Assembly (NCBI GenBank): GCA_017547205.1
Contig: JAFYQH010000050.1
Coordinates: 1-43,896, forward strand
Reading direction: 5' to 3'
Source: Bacteroidaceae bacterium
GTDB taxonomy: Bacteria > Bacteroidota > Bacteroidia > Bacteroidales > Bacteroidaceae
DNA: 43,896 nucleotides
Of this stretch, positions 17,605 through 24,434 are shown one piece after another. The notes beneath the pieces are model-generated. The model made no database searches, was not told where the DNA came from, and worked only from the letters and a program-made list of their open reading frames with translations. A program made the translations under genes and the position numbers. Within the stretch, counting starts at the first letter, position 1. Each line of letters begins with the position of its first letter.

Positions 17605-18990
17605 TTACTTATTGCTTGTTAAGCTATTTTTCAAAGCTATACCCTTTGCTGTAAGGCGATATTTCTGGTTCTGACTATTGGGCTTATCAGGAATTGTCAG
17701 TTCTATATAACCATTACTAATAGCAGGATTCAAATAGTCCGTTCTAAAATAATCTCTATTTTTAATAGACAATAATCTCTGCAATTCCGAGCGTCCCATC
17801 TCACCAGTCAATATAGAAACAAGTTTCTCCACTTGTACACTTGCATGGTCACTTGCATGGTCACTTGCATGGTCACTTGCATGGTCACTTGCATTGTCAC
17901 TTGCATTGTCATGAGCACTTATAGGCAAAGTAATACGGATAAAGTTATCTGTAAACTTGAAACAATCTTCGCCGTAGGCACGCAAGATACGAGGAATGCC
18001 GGAGCCTAACGACTCTACCAGTTCCACATCACGATAAATACGCATCAGTTCCTTGTTGCGTGGAATAGATATACCATTGAAAAACTCCTCTTTTGTGAGT
18101 GATTCGGGCAAGCGCCCAGCTGAGGTTATCTCAAGTCTGTCAGGGAATATTTCAAATTTAGGCGGAACTTCAAATGAGTAGTCATTATGTACTATGGCAT
18201 TGATGACAGCCTCGCGCAAAGCAACCTTATTCCACAGAGGCGTTTCGATACGCTCCATCGGGGTTATCGTTGCTGCCACCTTGTTCTCAATATCCAGTTT
18301 TGACAATACACTCTTGGTCGCTTTAATAAGAGAGCAATAGCCATACTCGTTATTCTCAATCAAATCGCAACGATCAAGGCTTGAATACTTCGCTATCTTG
18401 ATTGAATTGCCATTCTCATCAGCTAACAGATATGCCACATAGTTGTACTTGCCATCATCTGTAAGCAATTCCAATGTTCGTTTGAAATTATCATTGAGTC
18501 TCTTGCCTCGCTCATCATAATAGATACGCAATTGTTCAAAGCTCAAATCTTGACGATTGGATACTATGCGCCCGATAGAATTGCGAGTACGCATAGCAAA
18601 CAAGCGATCAATCTGCTCCTGTGGCATAGGCTCTGCCGATGTTCCCACTCGCATAAATGCACCTCTTGGAGTCATTCCATACTTCGTTTTGAAATATGGT
18701 TTTTCAATACCACTCGCCACAGTAACTTTGACAATGCTGCGTCCATCCTTTTGCTCTTCGGCAATATCAAATAATCCCATAGCCGAAGGCGAGATATTAT
18801 GCTTTATGCGGTCTTTCAACCTAAGCATACAATCATCCTCATCGTTCACGCCCACAGTTGAACCATCTTTATCAATGCCGATATAGATGTATCCGCCCTC
18901 CTTATAGTTAAGGAACGCCACAACCTCCTTCTCAATATCAAGTTCAGGAGTCAATTCTCTTTTATATTCTATGCGGTTGGTCTCTGACAT
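17605..18990 (-). CDS. AlbA_2 (Schlafen-type) putative DNA-binding / ATPase-like protein
   Basis: The 461-aa protein begins with an AlbA_2 domain (residues about 5-120; IEYKRELTPELDIEKEVVAF, GGYIYIGIDKDG). A middle domain of the type annotated as ATP-binding RecG-like C-terminal follows (VALREAVINAIVHNDY, LPESLTKEEFFNG, LGSGIPRILRAY). Then comes a flexible linker of SDHA/SDNA repeats (about residues 360-385) and a winged-helix region resembling NPAISNGYIELTIPDKP. Proteins of this build are common in bacterial mobile and defence regions and are usually assumed to be transcriptional regulators or nucleic-acid-binding factors. A broken paralogue lies just upstream. The molecular role is unknown. 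Confidence 0.85.
   Translation of the reverse strand: MSETNRIEYKRELTPELDIEKEVVAFLNYKEGGYIYIGIDKDGSTVGVNDEDDCMLRLKDRIKHNISPSAMGLFDIAEEQKDGRSIVKVTVASGIEKPYFKTKYGMTPRGAFMRVGTSAEPMPQEQIDRLFAMRTRNSIGRIVSNRQDLSFEQLRIYYDERGKRLNDNFKRTLELLTDDGKYNYVAYLLADENGNSIKIAKYSSLDRCDLIENNEYGYCSLIKATKSVLSKLDIENKVAATITPMERIETPLWNKVALREAVINAIVHNDYSFEVPPKFEIFPDRLEITSAGRLPESLTKEEFFNGISIPRNKELMRIYRDVELVESLGSGIPRILRAYGEDCFKFTDNFIRITLPISAHDNASDNASDHASDHASDHASDHASVQVEKLVSILTGEMGRSELQRLLSIKNRDYFRTDYLNPAISNGYIELTIPDKPNSQNQKYRLTAKGIALKNSLTSNK
17838..17909 (-). repeat. 12-bp tandem repeat, six copies, in frame
   Basis: Four copies of CACTTGCATGGT are followed by two of CACTTGCATTGT (plus-strand reading). They encode the (A)SDH/(A)SDN linker of the AlbA_2-type protein. 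Unit length is a multiple of three, so copy-number change would alter linker length without a frameshift. Confidence 0.95.
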
Positions 18991-19020
18991 GTTAATGTAT
19001 TGTTTGTTTATGCACTATAA

Positions 19021-19028
19021 CAAAAGTA
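19021..19028 (-). promoter_or_regulatory. -7 element of the AlbA_2-type gene
   Basis: TACTTTTG on the minus strand fits the -7 consensus, 31 bases before the ATG at 18990, so this gene has its own promoter. Confidence 0.55.
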
Positions 19029-19105
19029 GTACTTTTTCTTTATTTTATGATGGGTTGAAGGCGAATTAGTACATTTGACCATTATTTGACTGAGGAGGTT
19101 ATGTA

Positions 19106-19131
19106 AAATGTGAGACATGTCCCACATTTTG
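19106..19131. promoter_or_regulatory. 26-bp near-perfect palindrome upstream of the AlbA_2 gene
   Basis: AAAATGTGAGACA and TGTCCCACATTTT are reverse complements except for one position. It lies about 80 bases upstream of the -7 site. It could be an operator or a rho-independent hairpin; I cannot decide. Confidence 0.5.
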
Positions 19132-19186
19132 AGAAATCAAATGTATCCGCATTTGAACTGTAAAGAAATTCTTGATAGTTCAAAAC

Positions 19187-19221
19187 AAATGAACCCACAA
19201 GTCTGGATTGTGAGTTCATTT
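19187..19221. terminator. Hairpin terminator downstream of the Fic gene
   Basis: AAATGAAC-CACAA pairs with TTGTG-GTTCATTT with one internal mismatch and a 7-nt loop. It lies beyond the Fic stop and the relic reading frame, and could end minus-strand transcription. Confidence 0.5.
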
Positions 19222-19330
19222 ATATTGCAACTATTCGGTTCGAAAAACTCTCTCTGATACTATAAACAAGTTTTATTACTTGAGCACTTGCTTGGTGACT
19301 TGCATAGTCATTTTGGTCGCCATTGGCGAG
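19220..19330 (-). pseudogene. 3' relic of a second AlbA_2-type gene
   Basis: On the minus strand a frame reads NGDQNDYASHQASAQVIKLV and then stops at 19220. This aligns with the linker and following helix of the intact paralogue (SDHASVQVEKLVSIL). The DNA keeps two degenerate 12-bp repeat units, CACTTGCTTGGT and GACTTGCATAGT (19285-19308). The rest of the winged helix is lost. It lies immediately after the Fic stop codon, as if the Fic gene replaced the body of the gene. Confidence 0.7.
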
Positions 19331-19337
19331 TGAATTA

Positions 19338-20213
19338 TTACTCTTCCTGCTCGTAATAGTACGAGTAATCGATACCCTTCATAAAGGTTTCGCGGTCGTT
19401 GATTTTATCGGTCAAAGTAGAATGCAAAAGTCGCTTGATATCCGACGAGTCAGCGACACTTTTTTGCATCGCATTCAAGTAGTCGTTCTTGTCAATCTTG
19501 CTCCAATCAACGCATTTCTGCAACTGCTTTTTGAGAATCAAATCGAGCCAAATACGAGTCGCACGGCCATTGCCCTCACGGAATGGATGAGCGATATTCA
19601 TCTCGACATATTTATCGGCAATCTCCCCAAAAGTTGTTTCGTGCATCTGCTCGATTGTTGCGAGTGTCTGCGGAAGGAATTGCGCCATCGCAAACTGAAA
19701 ACCACCCTTTGCGATATTCACAGTGCGAATTTGACCGGCAAAATCGTACAAACCACCAAACAGGTAGGCGTGGATCTGCTGCAAACCTTTGACCGTACCG
19801 ACCTCGATATTGTCGATTAGACTACTCTCAAAGAGGGCGTATGCTTTCGACTTGCTCTTGCCGTCAATGGTCTCGTCGCTATTGGTAAACCACTCGACAA
19901 AACGCATCGCACGGGCATTGGGAAAACTCTTTGCGAGGAGCAGAACGCCATCGTAATCAAGGGTGTCGGTTGCATATCGCTTACCATCGGCAGCCAACAG
20001 TTTGAGTTGGTTAGTAGCACTAACCAACTCGCTATTCTCGCCTTTGAGTTTTGTTTTGAGATATTTCCAGTAATTGCGGTTTTTCTGGTAGTCGTCTTGG
20101 TCATTCAGTACCCCGACAATATCGAGCACAGAGAACCACCACTTGGAATTCTCCTCATCCCAAACAGCTCGCACCTCCCGGTCATTATAAAATCGAATGG
20201 ATATTTTTGACAT
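19338..20213 (-). CDS. Bro-N/antirepressor-like plus Fic domain protein
   Basis: This is a 291-aa two-domain protein. Residues 1-110 resemble the N-terminal DNA-binding part of phage antirepressors ([42 protein letters not shown]). Residues 125-290 form a Fic domain with the complete active-site motif HPFREGNGR (209-217), so AMP (or other NMP) transfer is expected. The upstream [22 protein letters not shown] is the usual flap region. The inhibitory (S/T)xxxE(G/N) helix is not obvious to me, and no separate small antitoxin gene is adjacent. It sits between the two halves of a broken AlbA_2-type gene. The target is unknown. Confidence 0.88.
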   Translation of the reverse strand: MSKISIRFYNDREVRAVWDEENSKWWFSVLDIVGVLNDQDDYQKNRNYWKYLKTKLKGENSELVSATNQLKLLAADGKRYATDTLDYDGVLLLAKSFPNARAMRFVEWFTNSDETIDGKSKSKAYALFESSLIDNIEVGTVKGLQQIHAYLFGGLYDFAGQIRTVNIAKGGFQFAMAQFLPQTLATIEQMHETTFGEIADKYVEMNIAHPFREGNGRATRIWLDLILKKQLQKCVDWSKIDKNDYLNAMQKSVADSSDIKRLLHSTLTDKINDRETFMKGIDYSYYYEQEE

Positions 20214-20262
20214 ATGCTATCTATCTTTTAACATCCTTTATTTTTATCTTTATTATACTCTT

Positions 20263-20324
20263 TTCTCAATATCAAGCTCTGGGGTCAATTCTCTTTTATA
20301 TTCTATGCGGTTGGTTTCGGTCAT
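20263..20324 (-). pseudogene. 5' relic of a second AlbA_2-type gene
   Basis: About 56 of 62 bases match the first codons of the intact gene at 18929-18990, by eye. The frame reads MTETNRIEYKRELTPELDIE and stops after 23 codons. Its ATG overlaps the TGA of the preceding membrane-protein gene (ATGA), so this was once, and may still be, a translated last cistron of the restriction operon. Confidence 0.85.
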
Positions 20325-20839
20325 TGTTTCTTCTTTTCTTTCTTTGTTATAATGAAGTATAAATCTGTGATACTACGTATTGTAGAAAAAAGAGTGTTAA
20401 ACATTGCAATTATAAAAAACATATTTGCAATTATACAAACATATTTATTGTTTAGATATGGGAATAATGATGCAATATAGAAGCTAATACAGAGGATGGT
20501 TTCTACTAATATTAAATATGAATAATTTACGACAACTAATCTATATAGCGAGATTGGCTGCCCTGATATTTTTTTATCCGTAAGAAAACTTTTAGCTTCT
20601 TCTATTTTGGCATTTCCTGTTAGGAACAAAGTTAATGCAGCAAGTGTAAAACCTAACAATGTTGCTATAATCGGTACTGAATTTTGAATAATATTGTAAA
20701 GCACATTGCCATTATTAACAAATGATAGTATTCCACTAGTTATTCCAAGAAGAATAGGAAGTCCCCACTCATAAAAAGTAATTCGCTTATTTAAGGTAGA
20801 GAAATAATCTGCTATAACTAATAAAAATTCCAAATACAT
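20321..20839 (-). CDS. Four-helix membrane protein, last intact gene of the restriction operon
   Basis: The 172-aa protein has four clear hydrophobic helices, near residues 25-43, 50-73, 102-126 and 131-155. An amphipathic cytoplasmic-looking loop between helices 2 and 3 contains AKIEEAKSFLTDKKISGQ. The tail is lysine-rich (KKEKKKQ), consistent with a cytoplasmic C terminus. There is no signal peptide. I recognise no family. Its ATG shares one base with the stop of the preceding gene (TAATG), so the two are translationally coupled. Small multi-helix proteins next to a soluble partner are often membrane-acting effectors in anti-phage systems; that role is inferred here. Confidence 0.8.
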   Translation of the reverse strand: MYLEFLLVIADYFSTLNKRITFYEWGLPILLGITSGILSFVNNGNVLYNIIQNSVPIIATLLGFTLAALTLFLTGNAKIEEAKSFLTDKKISGQPISLYRLVVVNYSYLILVETILCISFYIASLFPYLNNKYVCIIANMFFIIAMFNTLFSTIRSITDLYFIITKKEKKKQ

Positions 20840-21708
20840 TAGAAATTATTTGCTAATTGTTCCAATTGAGAGAACATGTATTGTGTATTGTATTCTCCCG
20901 TTTCCTCACTTTGTTGAGCATCAATATATTCCTTTTTTACTATAAAGTCTGTATCTATTATACTTTCGCTTGAATCAGACATTTTTCCTTTAACTCGAAT
21001 TCTTTTTATTATACTTTTTGCACCTGTTGCTTTTGATATTATATCATTAACAACCTGCTTAATAGATTTCTTTTTTTCAGGTTTAAGACTGATAACAATA
21101 TCCTCCTGTACTGTCTCTATGCGGTCTGAAAAATTTAAAGCATCACCTCCTAAGATTTGTTTATCTATAAACACTTCAGCAAATGTAACCCTTTGCATAT
21201 TTTCTAACACTTCATTAAAATCATCACGAGGTATCATATTGAAACGAAAATGCCCTTCAATATGTTCTTTCTTGTGGCTATTATTATATATGGATATGAA
21301 TGTATTTAAATATTCAGTTATAATTTTCATTGATAATATATTACGACCAGTCTCTAAGAAAACTATAGCGTTCCCTTCTACAAATTTTATCAACAAATGA
21401 GTTTTTACTTGCTCTCCTTCATCTTTTGTTTTGGGATTTTCTCTTGATTCTATTGTATTCCTATTTAACAAAGGGGCGCGATAACTATGTCTTGCACTTT
21501 TGAATAAGATTTTTATTAAACCTTCTTCTTCATTATAATCGTAAAAGTCTAAAAAACAGATTCTATCATCATTAAGATCTTTTTTCTTTAACTTATTTGT
21601 TTGGTTTGCGATAAAACGAAGTGTTTTAGCAAGATTTTCTACAACATTCAATGTCTTTTCTCCTTCAATGCAATAAATATTGAAAAAACCGATTCTTCTT
21701 TTTTCCAT
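20839..21708 (-). CDS. Unrecognised 289-aa protein coupled to the membrane protein
   Basis: I cannot assign a family. The protein is soluble and has a mixed alpha/beta look: an N-terminal strand-rich part (RRIGFFNIYCIEG), a helix, a FLDFYDYNEEEGLIKILF strand pair, then a LLIKFVEGNAIVFLET pair followed by the helix SMKIITEYLNTFI. The C-terminal quarter is charged (KPEKKKSIKQVV) and ends in QLEQLANNF. The start motif (I/RGFFNI) and overall layout are vaguely like DUF4747-type and other phage-defence accessory proteins, but I would not name it. It starts 18 bases after the specificity gene and couples by TAATG to the membrane gene. Confidence 0.78.
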   Translation of the reverse strand: MEKRRIGFFNIYCIEGEKTLNVVENLAKTLRFIANQTNKLKKKDLNDDRICFLDFYDYNEEEGLIKILFKSARHSYRAPLLNRNTIESRENPKTKDEGEQVKTHLLIKFVEGNAIVFLETGRNILSMKIITEYLNTFISIYNNSHKKEHIEGHFRFNMIPRDDFNEVLENMQRVTFAEVFIDKQILGGDALNFSDRIETVQEDIVISLKPEKKKSIKQVVNDIISKATGAKSIIKRIRVKGKMSDSSESIIDTDFIVKKEYIDAQQSEETGEYNTQYMFSQLEQLANNF

Positions 21709-21726
21709 AAATATATATTTATATTG

Positions 21727-23154
21727 TTATCCTCCAATTATCATTTGTTCGACTTTGCGTTTCGCGTCTTCCAAGATCGCCTTGCCCTCTGCTTGTAGTG
21801 CTTTTGCTTGTTGGCGAATACTTTGAATTTGAGTTGCGATCTTTTGTTGTACCTCGAATGGCGGTAATACAACTTGTATGGTCGCAATCTCTTCTAAATT
21901 AATATTTGCACGAGCAACAGGACGTTTTAGTCGATTAAGTGATAACTGTCCAATGCTTGACTTTATCAATTCTTTTATATATCCTACATTTATCCCATCT
22001 TTTAATCTAACGAGAGCAATGGCTTGGTTAATGTTTGCTTCATTGTCAAATACATATATACCAACTTGTCCAATAGTTGCTCCAACTATCGCAATCATCA
22101 AATCATTTCTTCTAACTTGCGAAGACTTCATCATTGTTTTGTGGATATCAGGTCTTATATACAACAGATCATTGAAATCTAAATCTCCATCAATGTTAAT
22201 GTTACCACTTCTTATAAAAGGAACCCCGTCTAATCTATCATCAACATATGCATCTCCTCCAGACTTTGGAGTAATTCCACTTGTTATTAAAGTTGATATA
22301 CTTTTTAACGACACAACAGGATATTTGCCTGAATGAACAGCTTCAAAAGATTTCTGAAAATATTTAAGCGAATAGTATGGATCTAGTCGATTTGACAGAT
22401 CGCAATAATTTACATAAAAGACTCTGTCGGTTAACTCTGTATTTATATTAGGCATAGTTATTCCTAACTCTTTTAGGAGATAGCCATCAATACTGTCCAA
22501 AAGTTGCTGAGCCTCGACCTCTTTTGCTCGTTTTTGTGTATAAGCTTCATTTATATAGTCAACAATCTCTTGTTGCTTGCTCAAATTTGGCAATGGAATT
22601 TCTAAAGACTGATATTCCTCTGCATTTATATTAGGTTGTGCACTAGGGCGCTGAATAGCATTTACCCATTCTTTATATGGGCTTAATTGAGTGTATGCAA
22701 AAAAATAATCAGGTAAAATCTTCTCTGAATCAACAATAAAGCGAATCAAATAGCCTGCATATACGCATGTATATGGTAGGAGTTTATGAATATATGCTTT
22801 GCCTACTGTTGCACCGCTTCTTGCAATAACAACATCATTTTCATTTAGGACATACTTGTCTTCCAGATTTGCAACAGTTGCGCCTAATTCATCCGTTGAG
22901 ATTAAACCATTCTCGTCAATGTCTGTAATTCTAATATAACGAACTTGCTCTTTATGTTCACGAACAAGTCCAGCCTCGTTTGCACCATATTGTGGTTTGC
23001 TTAAAAGTAGACTTTTAAGTTTTACGAGAGGATACAATGAATGCAGTACACTTTGATTATAAAGTGCCATTTTAGGATCTAACCTACCTTCTATCTCAGA
23101 TCTCTTAACAATAAAGATTTTATCCTTACTTATGTGTTGTGGGACATGGTACAT
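21727..23154 (-). CDS. hsdS: Type I-like restriction-modification specificity subunit
   Basis: This 475-aa HsdS-type protein determines the DNA target of the methyltransferase-nuclease. It has two target recognition domains, roughly residues 15-190 and 255-430. Each ends in the typical motif (PSAQPNINAEEYQSLEIPLP and RANINLEEIATIQVVLPP) followed by a coiled-coil spacer (ISKQQEIVDYINEAYTQKRA; QQKIATQIQSIRQQAKAL). The repeated IARSGATVGKAY / IAIVGATIGQVG segments show the internal duplication, so a bipartite target is expected. The start is three bases after the HEPN-gene stop. No second hsdS or inverted repeats for shuffling are visible nearby. Confidence 0.93.
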   Translation of the reverse strand: MYHVPQHISKDKIFIVKRSEIEGRLDPKMALYNQSVLHSLYPLVKLKSLLLSKPQYGANEAGLVREHKEQVRYIRITDIDENGLISTDELGATVANLEDKYVLNENDVVIARSGATVGKAYIHKLLPYTCVYAGYLIRFIVDSEKILPDYFFAYTQLSPYKEWVNAIQRPSAQPNINAEEYQSLEIPLPNLSKQQEIVDYINEAYTQKRAKEVEAQQLLDSIDGYLLKELGITMPNINTELTDRVFYVNYCDLSNRLDPYYSLKYFQKSFEAVHSGKYPVVSLKSISTLITSGITPKSGGDAYVDDRLDGVPFIRSGNINIDGDLDFNDLLYIRPDIHKTMMKSSQVRRNDLMIAIVGATIGQVGIYVFDNEANINQAIALVRLKDGINVGYIKELIKSSIGQLSLNRLKRPVARANINLEEIATIQVVLPPFEVQQKIATQIQSIRQQAKALQAEGKAILEDAKRKVEQMIIGG

Positions 23155-23157
23155 AGT

Positions 23158-24423
23158 TTACATTTCGTATGCATTATCATTTATAATAATTTCCGCCATA
23201 ACTTGTATTAAAGCGATTTCTGGAAATAATTCCTCGTCATCTCTTATTGGCTGATATTTGTTATTTTTCTTTCCCTCTGTAAAAGATGCTTTACTATGAA
23301 CTATTGCATTACGAGTCTTATATATTCTGTTTGTTAGGCTTTCTACATATTGTTTTTTGTCCGCCTCAGAGAATATGATTACATTCCCATCGGAGAATTC
23401 TACTTTATGCTTTAGTTTATCTAAAAATTCGTTCCCATATCTGTCAATAAGCCTATCTTTTAATAATCCTTGTGGTATATGCTTGTGTATTAATAATGAT
23501 AATGCAGCTTTTTCGTTAATTGCAACATCTTTATCAATAGCTTTTGAGTGAATATTATTTATCAACTTTACAATATCCTTTTTCCTCTTGTAGGAAAAAC
23601 CAACGTCCGTTATAATTTCCCTCGCTTTAGAAATCTGATCCTCCATAAATATATCTTCGTAGAAATACTCCAAGATATGATAAAACGACAAATACTTATG
23701 CGATAATACAGCCGAGGATATGGCTTCATTATAGTATGTTATTAATTCTTGATTATATATCTTCTTTGGATGGTCAAAATCTCCATTCCTTCTAGACATT
23801 CGTCTTTGTGGAAATAATGACTCTATATCAAAGCAAGGATATATCGATGTTTGCATATTGAACATATATGTATAAACATACGCATACATGTATGATTGCG
23901 CTTTATTAAGGTTCATTTTATTTTCTGACTCAATAATTAAACTATTATATCTACGCAATATACATTTAGAAATTAAATCAAGTAGTGAATTCTCTCCATC
24001 TTGAGATACATCACTCATCATTACATAAAAAGCGATTCTAGCTCGTTTTATTAACGCTGATAATACCTCCACATCGCCATTATAAAGTAACCAAAATGCA
24101 AATTTCTCTGATACAGCACCTTGAACATATTTAATTTTATTCACATCATCACGATACTCTTTGACCTCATTGTCTATGCCATATCTGATAGAATCGGACT
24201 GCAATAAAACTTCATAATAACAATTATCTATGCACAACTCTAGAGATTTGTCAGATGCATTTACTGCAGTTTCTGTATATAACTGATTAAAACGTTCTTT
24301 GCTAAACACAAAGATTATGTTCTCAGTGTCAGGTCGACTTAACTTTAGCGTGTCGTCTACGACACTCATATCCCATTTTTGGAATATATTTCTAATCTTA
24401 TTTGCAAATTCGTCAAAAGTCAT
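23158..24423 (-). CDS. Putative HEPN-domain protein inside the restriction operon
   Basis: This 421-aa protein is mostly helical, with no signal peptide or membrane helix. Near the C terminus it carries NRIYKTRNAIVHSK. Arg371-x4-His376 (RNAIVH) fits the R-x4-6-H catalytic motif of HEPN ribonucleases, and the following acidic helix (DDEELFPEIALIQVMAE) fits the last helix of that fold. The N-terminal three quarters I do not recognise. It sits between the nuclease-methyltransferase (11 bases upstream) and the specificity gene (3 bases downstream). This recalls HEPN-family anticodon nucleases such as PrrC, which are encoded within type I RM loci. RNase activity and activation by restriction failure are inferences. 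Confidence 0.72.
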   Translation of the reverse strand: MTFDEFANKIRNIFQKWDMSVVDDTLKLSRPDTENIIFVFSKERFNQLYTETAVNASDKSLELCIDNCYYEVLLQSDSIRYGIDNEVKEYRDDVNKIKYVQGAVSEKFAFWLLYNGDVEVLSALIKRARIAFYVMMSDVSQDGENSLLDLISKCILRRYNSLIIESENKMNLNKAQSYMYAYVYTYMFNMQTSIYPCFDIESLFPQRRMSRRNGDFDHPKKIYNQELITYYNEAISSAVLSHKYLSFYHILEYFYEDIFMEDQISKAREIITDVGFSYKRKKDIVKLINNIHSKAIDKDVAINEKAALSLLIHKHIPQGLLKDRLIDRYGNEFLDKLKHKVEFSDGNVIIFSEADKKQYVESLTNRIYKTRNAIVHSKASFTEGKKNNKYQPIRDDEELFPEIALIQVMAEIIINDNAYEM

Positions 24424-24434
24424 AGCTGTATTTT

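Noticed and set aside
17838..17909. CRISPR-like array
   Set aside because: The 12-bp units are contiguous without spacers and encode a protein linker; no cas genes are present.
20321..21708. Kiwa-like system (KwaA membrane protein plus KwaB)
   Set aside because: Size and membrane topology are similar, but gene order is reversed and I could not recognise KwaB features in the 289-aa protein. Kept as a search target only.
21727..23154. Phase-variable hsdS shufflon
   Set aside because: There is only one hsdS, no partial copies, no inverted repeats around the recognition domains, and no adjacent recombinase.
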